From NCBI GenBank assembly GCA_011033025.1, contig WFMF01000401.1, positions 1 to 64,000 on the forward strand: a DNA stretch of 64,000 bases. Direction: 5' to 3'. This document shows, one piece after another, positions 48,001 to 56,914 of this stretch. This DNA comes from Beroe forskalii. Taxonomy: Eukaryota > Ctenophora > Nuda > Beroida > Beroidae. The translations under genes were made by a program, and so were the position numbers. The notes beneath the pieces were generated by a model. The model was not told the DNA's origin. It did no database searches and saw only the letters and a program-made list of their open reading frames with translations. Position 1 is the first letter of the stretch, and the number at the start of each line of letters is the position of its first letter.

Positions 48001-48822
48001 TGCTGTATCAAAAGCTGGGAGCAATCTTACACCCAAATCATGGGCCAAAGATAGTAGCTCATTGTCATAATTTTCGATTGTTGTATTAAAAATTTCACTC
48101 CATTCAGAGATTAACAAATGGCTACTTAATAATGAACCAAGCATACGTATAGTACTTTCAAAAACCTGGACAGTACTTTCTTGATCAAATGAAACAGCAT
48201 TTATGACATGATCAACTGATTTCCTGAAATACTCTATGTCTCCCATAATAGCTAGTGTGTCAAGTGAATCCACTAGTCCCAGGGAAAAATTTCCCAGAAC
48301 ATCATTGATGTTTATATTATCTGGATTATTGTAGTCAGGACCCCTACCATTACAATCATGAGGATTGAGTTCATCAAGTGGGAATGCATGTTTCATATAG
48401 TTATCAAACCCAAAATAGAACATTTCTTTCACCTGAAAATGATCAATTGCAGCATGTGCAGTTATGGATATTGCCAGAAATAAAACCTTTGCTCAAATTC
48501 ACATTGAGATGCTTAAACTTATAGTTAAGATCACTGTACTTCCAGCCAAGTGGCAGGATTAAGTAATGGCATATAATGAAAAGGGATGCCTGCATTAAAA
48601 TCTAAATGTAGGAAAACTGTTGCATTTTAATTTCCTTAAACACCAAAAGATAATTTCCACATCAAATATGACCAAAGTACAGAATGAAGTGATAATAATG
48701 GCAGATTATATGCTTGAAATTTAAATAAACCCTACCTTCATCATCAGGTTTTGGCTTCTGTCATTAGGGAACTGCAGAGTAAAACACATCAGCAGAAGGT
48801 GGAGAAAGACCCAGTAATACAT
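42079..48822 (-). CDS. EDEM1: EDEM family ER mannosidase-like protein (EDEM1-like), coding exon split by a transposon
   Basis: EDEM proteins (glycoside hydrolase family 47) act in the ER lumen, trimming or recognising mannose on misfolded glycoproteins and sending them to degradation. Exon 1 (48822-48736) encodes a signal peptide ([18 protein letters not shown]). A GTAGGG..TTTTCAG intron follows. Exon 2 starts at 48432 with [20 protein letters not shown] and carries [20 protein letters not shown] and [11 protein letters not shown]. At 47553 the frame meets a DNA transposon whose first bases create a stop (GGC TAA). Coding resumes, in the same frame, after the transposon and its duplicated 8 bp at 42726 ([11 protein letters not shown]), with [44 protein letters not shown] and FTTEGHL (calcium-site Thr of GH47). 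Without the insertion the protein is 537 residues. As assembled it is interrupted; the insertion may be one allele. Confidence 0.93.
43371..44216. mobile_element. 846-bp TIR element nested in the larger transposon
   Basis: Ends are GGCAAATGACCACATTGCAA and its complement. The 8-bp GAAAGGAT lies outside both (43363-43370, 44217-44224). Like its host it has a GGC start, 8-bp duplication and GC-rich self-complementary subterminal repeats (GGCGCCGATCAGCGC type), so it may share the host's transposase. Inside is a second inverted repeat (CATCTCACGACATTTCATCT near 43490-43510 against 43650-43680) around a telomere-like tract. No transposase. Confidence 0.9.
43548..43628. repeat. Interstitial telomere-like tract (TTAGGG)n, degenerate
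   Basis: Four perfect GGTTAG units followed by variants (GTTTGG, GGTCAG, GGTAAG, GGTTAT). It sits at the centre of the 846-bp nested element, between its inner inverted arms. Confidence 0.9.
44617..46386. mobile_element. 1,770-bp TTAA-flanked DNA element nested in the larger transposon
   Basis: Ends read AGGTGTTTGGTCAT inward on both sides, directly bordered by TTAA (44613-44616, 46387-46390), the target of piggyBac and Kolobok groups. Further in, the arms share CGGTGAAATTCCGGT and GATGACGTA/CATGACGTA segments but are otherwise diverged. No transposase. Its interior holds a degenerate repeat of about 21-24 bp, CTGACACCAATTCACTGATC, at about 45400-45870 and a perfect 22-bp palindrome at 45964-45985. 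Confidence 0.85.
45400..45870. repeat. Degenerate tandem repeat (CTGACACCAATTCACTGATC-like)
   Basis: About 18-20 diverged copies of a 20-25-bp unit with the core CTGACACCAATTCA, inside the TTAA-flanked element. Confidence 0.85.
46625..46880. repeat. Minisatellite (CTCCCGTAGGACTCC type)
   Basis: Short units GTAGGACTCCTGGGGTACTC and variants, arranged in a higher-order repeat of about 76 bp seen from about 46707 and again from about 46783. Confidence 0.85.
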
Positions 48823-49380
48823 AAGAATAGTGACAGAACCTGAAGAAATTGCTGATATTTGAATCTTTTTATTAAAACAAGAAATTTTTAATGAAATCAA
48901 AAAGAAAACTTTTTTCAAGACATCAATCTGCAAAACAAACTAATAATTACAATTTTCTGAACAAAATGCACAATGGACCAGTAGTGATGAACACTACTGA
49001 CTGTTGCTGTGTCAACAGTACCAGAATATGAAACAGTATATTATTTCATCATGAGGGATTCAATAAGAGCATGACTAAGAGCAGAGTTTAAGGCACACAT
49101 GGCTCTCTTTACCAAGCCCTTTCATCAGCCTTTTAATGCATTATTTTGTCATTTGACCAATTTGACACCATGGCATGGAACGAGTCTTTAAAAGATCCAA
49201 CAACCGTGTAATAAAACACATACACAGTCATGAAGTAAATAGATGCATTGAATCAACATTTATAATGCAGAATGCTATTTGTTCTAACTTTCTGTGAGCA
49301 TTTTTTACAGAGAAAGAAATCGGCTTTATTAGTCTTCTTTGTAAAACAAATACAGTCATCTGAGAAATACATCGTAATAT
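48823..49380. other. Upstream region of EDEM
   Basis: TTTCTTCAG, an acceptor-like string on the minus strand, ends 17 nt before the EDEM ATG, so a further upstream non-coding exon or a trans-splice leader is possible. No other gene is seen up to 49380. Confidence 0.35.
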
Positions 49381-49385
49381 CTTGT

Positions 49386-50160
49386 CAGACGTTGTCTTGT
49401 CAGACGTTGTCGGACGCGCGCGCTTCGCGCGCGCGCCCGCCGAAGGCGTAGGGGTCAGACAACGTCTGACAAGTAATATCGACTATTGTAGAAATGTTGA
49501 TTTTTCCCATTCAAGTTCGCAACACCCGGAAATTTAAACTTAAACTTAAAGGGCCGTGTTTTTATACCCGCATCGACGCATCGTAGTATGTTACCCAACC
49601 CTCCCGTGCGCGGCGCGATTCCTAAGCCCGCATAGGTGTGTGTACGCGCGCGGCGCAACGCAGACAGGGATATACGTGTTTAGCAAGCGGCGCGACGTTT
49701 TCCACATTTTCACGTCATCTTTGCACCTTTGGCAATTGGTAAATCAGAAAGTAACGGACATCAGCCGTCAAAAGCCCATAAAGGTGTGCATACGCGCGCA
49801 AAGTTCATTTAACTTGATGCTAACGCCGAGGAGTGAAAAGACGGCGCGCGCAGAAGGGTATGTATCATTGTATCCCATACCCTTTTAGGAAAGGTTTCAT
49901 GGATGGACGTTGCTTGCCAGACGTTGCCTGCCCCCAAGCGCGCGCCCCCCGACTCGCAGGCAACGTCTGGCCATTTAAGCCCGCATAGGTGTGCGTACGC
50001 GGTACGCGCGCCGCGTTGCCCTAACCAGGGCCCTGGTTACGCGCACGGAGTGCGCGGCGCGGCAAGCGCTAAACCAGGGCCCTATTTCTCGCTCCGGGTT
50101 GTCGTTTTGACGGTCGGATTTGAACCGTCGGAACTGACGTTAAAAGAAATGACGCCGCGC
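49386..50160. repeat. CpG-rich block of hairpins and repeated AGCCCGCATAGGTGTG segments
   Basis: GC content rises sharply here. Two hairpins: CTTGTCAGACGTTGTC (49402) paired with GACAACGTCTGACAAG (49456), and CCAGACGTTGCCTGC (49918) paired with GCAGGCAACGTCTGG (about 49957). The string AGCCCGCATAGGTGTG, followed by a GTACGCGCG-type run, occurs at about 49625 and 49978, with a diverged copy at 49770. CAGGGCCCTGG palindromes lie at 50026 and 50073. No protein family recognised in the frames across it. Confidence 0.8.
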
Positions 50161-50789
50161 CGTACGTCTTTAGTAGTGTTTGTGGAAAAATCTTCAGAAT
50201 CACTCTTATGACTTATCCCCACTGGATGCAACTTCCATGAATGTTTCATAGGAACTTCTATTTTTAGCAGCATTCTTTTCTTCTACAATCTGTGTAATGT
50301 TTGATGTTGCAGCTTGATTGATTCTCAGAACTTTCAACAATCAATCGGCTGATGCTAAAATTAACCATTTGATGTTCTTTCAAAATGTTCTTTTTGACTC
50401 TGTCTTCATAATTATTTGCAAGCCCATGTTACTCTGCAATGCCAAATGCAAATGCAATACGATTCTTCACATCCAGAAGCCTTATTTTCCATGATAAGAA
50501 TTCATTTTTTTATTTCAATCTGGTAATCTGGTATTCTGGTAATCTGGTATTCTTTACAGCATAATATATAGTTTTTGGGCTGCTCAGTATCCCATACAGG
50601 ATTCCGATCCCTAGTGCTACATCTGGGTGTCATTTTAGATAGTGTGTCTCATTTAAGACCAAATTTTGTCCATTTTTTGATCTCGAATTTCTAGTTTCTA
50701 TGTAAGTCCCATCAGTCAACTCATGGTGCCAACTCATGCAGCTTTGTGGTACATGTTTCCCACTTCTACTCCCAGTCACAGTATGAGCT

Positions 50790-51140
50790 AAACATAGCCC
50801 ACTTTTTTCTTCTCAATGTGAGCATGTATTCCATGTTTATCTAATGTTTTTTACTGACACATTTTACTGAAAATTTCATCTTGTTTCATTTTCTATATTT
50901 GAGTCGAAATGATTTCCATTTATCTATTGTTTGTACTGGCAAGTTTTACTGTGAATTTCATCTTGTTTCTTCGTCTATTTAAGGCAGAATAACTTTCATT
51001 CTATACTTTACAATGTGGACATGCATTTAGGGCTGGTTATTATAATGAAAATTTTACCTAGATTTTGGTGCCACTTGATGTGTCTATTTGAGGCACCAAT
51101 TGACTAATTTTCGGTAGAAGTGTCACATAAGTTGTTGACA
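50790..51140. repeat. Degenerate satellite, left block
   Basis: Loose repeats of phrases such as TTTTACTGAAAATTTCATCT, ATTTTGGTGCCACTTGATGT and GTCTATTTGAGGCA. The same phrases make up 59240-61080 on the far side of the LINE cluster. The stretch 50200-50790 has no gene. Confidence 0.75.
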
Positions 51141-51159
51141 ATGAATATATTTTCTCGAG

Positions 51160-52940
51160 TTTATATGAATGAAGCTTCTATGTTGTGCTGAGGGAAAACA
51201 CTCAGTCAATCTTTAAGACTGTTAACGAGGTTGCCCACTACAGAAATAACTATACTATATCAAAACATATTCCTGAAAAGAATGGTTAAATTAAATAATG
51301 CACTCTCAGAACAGTACATACTGAAAATAATAAGTGGTATTTAATTTAGTTTAGAATAAAATAAGGGCTATTTAACTTATTTACAGAAATAAAGCTGCAT
51401 TTTAATGACTTACCAAGGTCAGGCTGCATTTTAGAGACATTCCCAGGTCTAAATTCAATAATTTAAACATAGAAGTGGAAAAGTAATAACCTTTAAAATT
51501 TAGAAAAGTTCCTCAGCACAATCCAAATTAAAATGTTAAAAAGGTCCATCAACATTACAATATCTTGGCAGTATAAATAATTTAAAACATATTGTTGTAA
51601 TTTGACGGATTTTTATCATTTTGTAATCCAACAGGACTAAGCAACATTCAAGTAGGTAAACATAGCAAAAGTAAACTGTTATAAAGTTATAAGGTATATT
51701 GATACACTTTGGAGTTTTATAATTGCTGATAATGAGTTATTATTATATCATATTTCACTTAAGCTTGTAGATATGATCAAAAGCATTATTCACAACATAA
51801 GTGGGGTCACTAGTTACTGATTCCAATAGACGTTTTTTGTAGCTTAAGCCAAATAATTTAGGATCACTGATATTTCTAAGTTCTGTTGGAACATTATTCC
51901 ATGCCTTTGCACCTAAGTAATAAAAATTCTTAAGACTGTTTGATTTTGGAGTATACAGATTGCAGTGTGCTCCATCCCTACTCCCCCCAGAGATATAACT
52001 AAACTTATTAATAAAGTTAGAGGGACTTTCTCCATTTAATATTTTATACATATAAGATGATAAGTGAACTTGGCGTCTCAGGTGTAGAGGGAGCCATTTC
52101 ATGTCCTGATACACTATTATACTACTTTCTGTTTTTTCAACACCTAGAGCTATTTTTGCTATTTTCTTATATAGAATATCTAATTCATGAAGTTTTGTCT
52201 TTGAAGCTCTGCCATATATGGTATCGAGATAATCAAAATGTGGCAACATAAGCGAGTTGGCAAACATTTTTCTATATTTCACAGGCATTAAGCTACTTCC
52301 CCTATACATAGCACCAATTCGTTTCTGAATTTTTTTCTTAATAAAGTCGATATGAAGATCGAATTTAAGTTTATTATCTACTATTAACCCTAGATATTTG
52401 AAACTCTTACATTCTTTTATGGCATAGTTATCACCTAGTTTTATCTTAACGGAAAAATTGGCTTTGTCAAAAATAAGAATTTTCGTTTTTTCTATGTTAA
52501 GCGATAACTTGTTTACACATAACCACTTAATAATAGTTAGCATTTCTATCCTAATGCTCAAATATGTCTTGCGACAAATATTATCAAATAAGAGTGCTCC
52601 ATCATCCGCAAATAAGTATGGATGGGACAAATTACAAGCATTGACCAGATCATTTATGTAGATACTAAAAAGGAGTGGCCCTAATAGACTGCCTTGTGGA
52701 ACCCCAAATTTAACTGGAAGGATGCCACTTACTCTACCCAAAAATTTCGTTGCCTGTTGACGGTTTGTCAAGTAGTGTTTGATCCACAGGATAACAGTTC
52801 CATCTACTCCATAAAACTTAAGCTTATCAATGAGTAAGTTATGATCTACTGTGTCAAATGCTTTCTTGATATCAAGAAAGATTAGTGCTGGGGTGTTTCC
52901 CTTTGACTTGTTATCAAATAATTTGTCAAACATATCAAGA
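51160..52940 (-). mobile_element. CR1/L2-type LINE, copy A, 5'-truncated
   Basis: Contains the RT half of ORF2 (52933-51755) and a 3' UTR of about 590 bp (51160-51754). The 3' UTR is shared with copy B: AGCTTCT..GTGCTGAGGGAAA, AAGACTGTTAAC and GCCAAGGTCAGGCTGCATTT occur in the same order at both loci. Its 5' end abuts the 3' tail of copy B (AAATTC)n at about 52941-52965, so either copy B inserted at its end or copy A was truncated on insertion. Confidence 0.85.
51755..52933 (-). CDS. LINE ORF2 fragment, reverse transcriptase, copy A
   Basis: 392 codons, intact within the fragment. RT motif A is FLDIKKAFDTVDH, motif B GVPQGSLLGPLLF and motif C LFADDGALLF, followed by the CR1/Jockey-like thumb and C-terminal region (YLGLIVDNKLKFDLHIDF, RGSSLMPVKYRKMF, DMKWLPLHLRRQVHLS, YYLGAKAWNNVP). 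Endonuclease and RT fingers are absent. About 80% or more identical by eye to the 53.6-54.7 kb copy. The frame start is a truncation, not a natural start. Confidence 0.93.
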   Translation of the reverse strand: MFDKLFDNKSKGNTPALIFLDIKKAFDTVDHNLLIDKLKFYGVDGTVILWIKHYLTNRQQATKFLGRVSGILPVKFGVPQGSLLGPLLFSIYINDLVNACNLSHPYLFADDGALLFDNICRKTYLSIRIEMLTIIKWLCVNKLSLNIEKTKILIFDKANFSVKIKLGDNYAIKECKSFKYLGLIVDNKLKFDLHIDFIKKKIQKRIGAMYRGSSLMPVKYRKMFANSLMLPHFDYLDTIYGRASKTKLHELDILYKKIAKIALGVEKTESSIIVYQDMKWLPLHLRRQVHLSSYMYKILNGESPSNFINKFSYISGGSRDGAHCNLYTPKSNSLKNFYYLGAKAWNNVPTELRNISDPKLFGLSYKKRLLESVTSDPTYVVNNAFDHIYKLK

Positions 52941-53585
52941 GCTGAATTTGAATTTGAATTTGAAAATAATTTTTACAGCACAATTACAGTATATATTTTT
53001 CCCATTAATATATTTAAAGAAGCTTCTTGGATGTGCTGAGGGAAAGCACTTAGCCAATCATAAAGACTGTTAACAAGGCTACCTGCTAAGAATATACTCA
53101 TAATATATTAATTCATATTCACAAAAATTTTCATTGCTGGAAATTTTTATGTCAAAAAAACTTAAAATTACACTCTTGAAACAGTGCATACTAAAAACTA
53201 AAAAGAGTTTAAAACGTATTTACAAGCATAAAGCTGCAGATTAGTGACTTGCCAAGGTCAGGCTGCATTTTAATGACAATCCCAGGTCAAAACAAAATAA
53301 TTTAAGTTAAATTTGATATAAAAGTATAAATAAAAGAAAGAAAATTCCCTCAGTCACACAATATCTGCTAACAAGAAAAAAATCTGTTTACATGAATACT
53401 GTAAAAATGAAAAACGGCAAATATCATTATATATAACAAGTATACAAATATTGTGAAACTAGGGTGAGAATAAATAAATTAATTTTTTTGTTCACTGCAA
53501 CATCTCGTGGGGTCGGTCTAAAAAATTTGTGATATCTACCTAATTAAGTTCCAAGGTAATTAAGTTCTAAGCACACTTTAAGAGT

Positions 53586-54713
53586 CTACAAGGTTGGTTT
53601 ATAAATGTGGTCAAATGCATTGTTCACTATATAGTTTGGATTACTGGTCACTGAGTCTAAAAGACAATTCTTATAATTCTTTCCAAATTCTTTTGGATCA
53701 GTTATCTTTCTTAGTTCAGGTGGAACACTATTCCATGCCTTTGCACCTAGGTAATAAAAGTTCTTAAGATTACTTGACTTGGGGGTATATAGATTACATT
53801 GTGCTCCATCCCTGCTTCCTCCAGATATATAGTTGAATTTACTTATGAAGTTTGATGGGCTATGCCCATTGAGTACTTTGAACATATAGGATGATAAGTG
53901 AACCTGGCGTCTAAGATGAAGGGGTAGCCACTTCATGTCTTTATAAACAGTTATGCTGCTTTCTGTTTTTTCTACACCTAGGGCTATTTTAGCTATTTTC
54001 TTATAAAGTATGTCTAATTCTTGAAGCTTGGACTTAGGAGCTCTTCCATAGATAGTATCAAGGTAATCAAAGTGAGGCAACATAAGAGAGTTAGCAAACA
54101 TTTTTCTATATTTTACTGGCATCAAACTGCTTCCTCTATACATGGCTCCTATTCTTTTTTGGATCTTCTTTTTGATGTAATCTATGTGAATATCAAATTT
54201 GAGTTGATTATCTACCATTAAGCCCAGATATTTGAAAGATTTGCATTCTTTTATGAAGTAATCTTTGCCCACTTGGATCTTTACAGAGAAGTTAGCCTTA
54301 TCAAATATTAGGATTTTTGTCTTATCAATATTTAGCGATAACTTATTGACATTAAGCCATTTAATAATTGTCAACATTTCTATCTTTATGCTTAGATATG
54401 TGGTACGACAGATATTGTCAAATAGTAATGCTCCATCATCAGCAAATAAGTATGGGTGAGATAAATTACAAGCATTAATAACAAGATCGTTGATATAGAT
54501 ACTAAAGAGAAGAGGCCCCAATAGACTACCTTGTGGAACTCCAAAGGTTATTGAAAGGAAACCACTCTCTAAACCTAAGAATTTTGTTGCCTGCTTACGG
54601 TTGGTTAAGTAGTTCTTTATCCAAAGAATAACAGTTCCATCAACACCATAGAACTTAAGCTTTTTGATTAATATGTTATGATCTACAGTGTCAAAAGCTT
54701 TCTTTATGTCCAA
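53586..54713 (-). CDS. LINE ORF2, reverse transcriptase core and C-terminus, copy B
   Basis: 375 codons opening at MDIKKAFDTVDHN (motif A region), then GVPQGSLLGPLLF, LFADDGALLF and the same C-terminal landmarks as copy A. Upstream on the minus strand the frame still shows SKGNTPALIF before the foreign segment starts at about 54765, confirming this was continuous with the fingers region at 55381-54968. Confidence 0.93.
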   Translation of the reverse strand: MDIKKAFDTVDHNILIKKLKFYGVDGTVILWIKNYLTNRKQATKFLGLESGFLSITFGVPQGSLLGPLLFSIYINDLVINACNLSHPYLFADDGALLFDNICRTTYLSIKIEMLTIIKWLNVNKLSLNIDKTKILIFDKANFSVKIQVGKDYFIKECKSFKYLGLMVDNQLKFDIHIDYIKKKIQKRIGAMYRGSSLMPVKYRKMFANSLMLPHFDYLDTIYGRAPKSKLQELDILYKKIAKIALGVEKTESSITVYKDMKWLPLHLRRQVHLSSYMFKVLNGHSPSNFISKFNYISGGSRDGAQCNLYTPKSSNLKNFYYLGAKAWNSVPPELRKITDPKEFGKNYKNCLLDSVTSNPNYIVNNAFDHIYKPTL

Positions 54714-54769
54714 AAATATGAGTGCTGGAGTATTTCCTTTTGACTTATAATCAAATATTCAAATAAGCT

Positions 54770-54967
54770 TGCCTGCAGATTAGGTCAGCTATCAGCCGAA
54801 GGTGGCTATGTACCACCTCCCTTCGTCTAGTGGATCACAGGGTGGTCTGACCCAGCCAGACTGTGTAAATCATATTCCCATCGATTGGTATTTAATTGTT
54901 TACCTGTTATATTTGCTGTTGTTGCTGTTTTGTTGATGTTGTTTTGGGCAGAGCATGGGTTCTTTGA
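54770..54967 (-). other. Segment of about 200 bp of unknown origin within LINE ORF2
   Basis: It separates NHQYGFRKNYSTT from the SKGNTPALIF part of RT, which are adjacent in related LINEs. It contains a small hairpin (GGTGGTACATAGCCACC on the minus strand) and CAACAGCAAATATAACAGG. SINE-like size, but no A or B box convinces. Confidence 0.5.
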
Positions 54968-55460
54968 CTATCCTTTGACGTAGGTTGTTGAATAGTTCTT
55001 CCTAAATCCATATTGATGGTTACTTAAGTAGGTTGTTGAATAGTTCTTCCTAAATCCATATTGATGGTTACTTAAAAGCTTATTACTCTCGAAATAGTCT
55101 GATAACTGCCCATTTGCACAAAATTCTATACATTTTGATACAATAGGTAAAATAGAGATTGGTCTATAGTCGTTTGGGTCATTCTTGTCTCCTGTTTTGA
55201 AGATGGGTGAGACAACTGCTAATTTACAAGATTGCGGGAACTGACCAGTTGACAAGCTAAGGTTAACTATATGTGTTAAACTGTGTCCTATGATAGGCAA
55301 AATAGATTTGATAACTCTAAGTGGTAGCTGGTCAGTTATGGCCTTATTTGATGATAATGAGGAGACATACGAATAAATCATATCATAAGAAACTTCAGAA
55401 AATGATGTGAAAGTAGAATCAGTAACATTTGTCAGAAAGTCCCTATGATTTATATATTGT
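54968..55460 (-). CDS. LINE ORF2, RT fingers region, copy B
   Basis: Reads GQFPQSCKLAVVSPIFKTGD, NDYRPISILPIVSKCIE and NHQYGFRKNYSTT, motifs 0-2 of non-LTR RTs. The last motif is present twice because of a 48-bp in-frame duplication. The frame can be followed back from the annotated ATG (55381) to about 55460 (IVQQYINHRDFLTNVTDS), where it meets the endonuclease frame after a 1-nt shift. Confidence 0.88.
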
Positions 55461-56772
55461 TGTACGATGGCACTGCTCCATGTAGCTTAGGACCTACTTC
55501 ACAGAAATGTTTATTCATATCTTCAGCAGTTAAAATATTCTCATCAACTTTAGGCTGAGTATTTGTTTTAGATGGCATATTTGCAGCAAATTTTATTGAC
55601 TTCCATATACCTTTTAGGTCATTTTTAGCACTTTTTGACTTAAGATCATTGACAAGATTTTCACGTTTATTATTCTTAGTTATCTTGTTAGTCAGATTGC
55701 GTTGTTTCCTATATTCATCCCATGCTACATGTGAATTTATACAACTGTTACAGACATTGCAATGTCCACATTTATCTATCTTTTTGAGCTTTGCTTTAAA
55801 TTTTCTGTGGAGTCTCTTTTTCTCTCTAATTGCATTTAAACTTTCTAGAGATGGTTTATAAATAAAATTTTGGTGTTTTTTAATTGTCTTTAGGGGGAAG
55901 AAATGGTCATGATATTTGGTTAGATGGGTCTCTAAGATTGACACAGCATCATCGACTTGGTTACATTCAAAAAGTGGCTGGAGATTCAAATTTGCTAGGT
56001 ACTTCTGAAAGGCCTTAATGTTATTGTTACTATAGTCGTGTAGAGATAGCTTTTCAAACTTAGGAGGTTTCTCTACTTTGAACTGAAGTTCACATTTAAT
56101 AGAGAAATGGTCACCTACCTGCTCAGGGAGTACTGATGAAGTTTTGAAATCTGTATAACAATTCGTTATAATAACATCAATGGTACTGTATGTAAACTTG
56201 TTACCTCTCTTAGCTACTCTAGTGTAGTTTTGGATGGTTTGTACCATATTAAAAGACTTGAGTGCTGAGTCTAGTTTCCTATAATCTGAATCATTAATTT
56301 TATTCTGGTCTACATTTATGTCTCCTATCCAGATTACTTTCTTGCCTTTAAGTTTATTCATGCACTCTGTAAAGTAATCAATAAACTCATCTAACTTACA
56401 ATAACCACTAGATCGATAGAAGCCACATATGTAGAATTGGCTGCTCCTTATCTTGATCCATTTTGCTTCAATTGTTGGTACATTAGTATTTACTTTAACT
56501 TTATCATCATAGGCAACAGTGTTACTTATAAGTAAACCACACCCCCCTCTGGACCCAGTACCCCTGTCCTGACGTAAAAATGTATAATTAGGAGGAATGT
56601 TAAGTGTATTGGTGGCAATAGTTTCATTGAGATTTGTTTCATTGAGAGATAATATATCCATTTTATACTTATTTATCATATCATTAATTTGAGTTGATTT
56701 TGCTATGCCTATTAGCCCACCTTGAATGTTGCAGTGTCCTAAAGTAAGGTCATGGGAGTTATCAACGGTCAT
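55450..56772 (-). CDS. LINE ORF2, AP-type endonuclease domain and Cys-rich linker
   Basis: N-terminal part of ORF2, 440 codons from an ATG. It cuts target DNA to prime reverse transcription. Endonuclease/exonuclease/phosphatase motifs: LGHCNIQGG (N15), LSLNETNLNE (E45), IWIGDINVDQN (D151, N153), STIDVIITN (D199) and VGDHFSI (D221, H222). After the nuclease comes a basic linker with CGHCNVCNSC (C335, C338, C341, C344), a CX2CX2CX2C cluster, then WDEYRKQRNLTNKITK. It ends by frameshift near 55465 (KLHGAVPSYNNI), just before RT motif 0. Confidence 0.92.
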   Translation of the reverse strand: MTVDNSHDLTLGHCNIQGGLIGIAKSTQINDMINKYKMDILSLNETNLNETIATNTLNIPPNYTFLRQDRGTGSRGGCGLLISNTVAYDDKVKVNTNVPTIEAKWIKIRSSQFYICGFYRSSGYCKLDEFIDYFTECMNKLKGKKVIWIGDINVDQNKINDSDYRKLDSALKSFNMVQTIQNYTRVAKRGNKFTYSTIDVIITNCYTDFKTSSVLPEQVGDHFSIKCELQFKVEKPPKFEKLSLHDYSNNNIKAFQKYLANLNLQPLFECNQVDDAVSILETHLTKYHDHFFPLKTIKKHQNFIYKPSLESLNAIREKKRLHRKFKAKLKKIDKCGHCNVCNSCINSHVAWDEYRKQRNLTNKITKNNKRENLVNDLKSKSAKNDLKGIWKSIKFAANMPSKTNTQPKVDENILTAEDMNKHFCEVGPKLHGAVPSYNNI

Positions 56773-56914
56773 AATAACACAATAAAAACAATTAAATACT
56801 ATGGTACTTGTTGGAATGATTAAATATATTTCATGGCTCAGTTTTCACACTGATGCCATTAAAATACCCCTTACAGATGATGAGCATGATATTTGAGATG
56901 TTTAGCAAGTCTGA

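Noticed and set aside
50100..50150. Possible tRNA T-arm on the minus strand (GGTTCAAATCC B-box-like)
   Set aside because: The flanking T-stem pairs for only three bases and no A box or acceptor stem is found at the proper distance.
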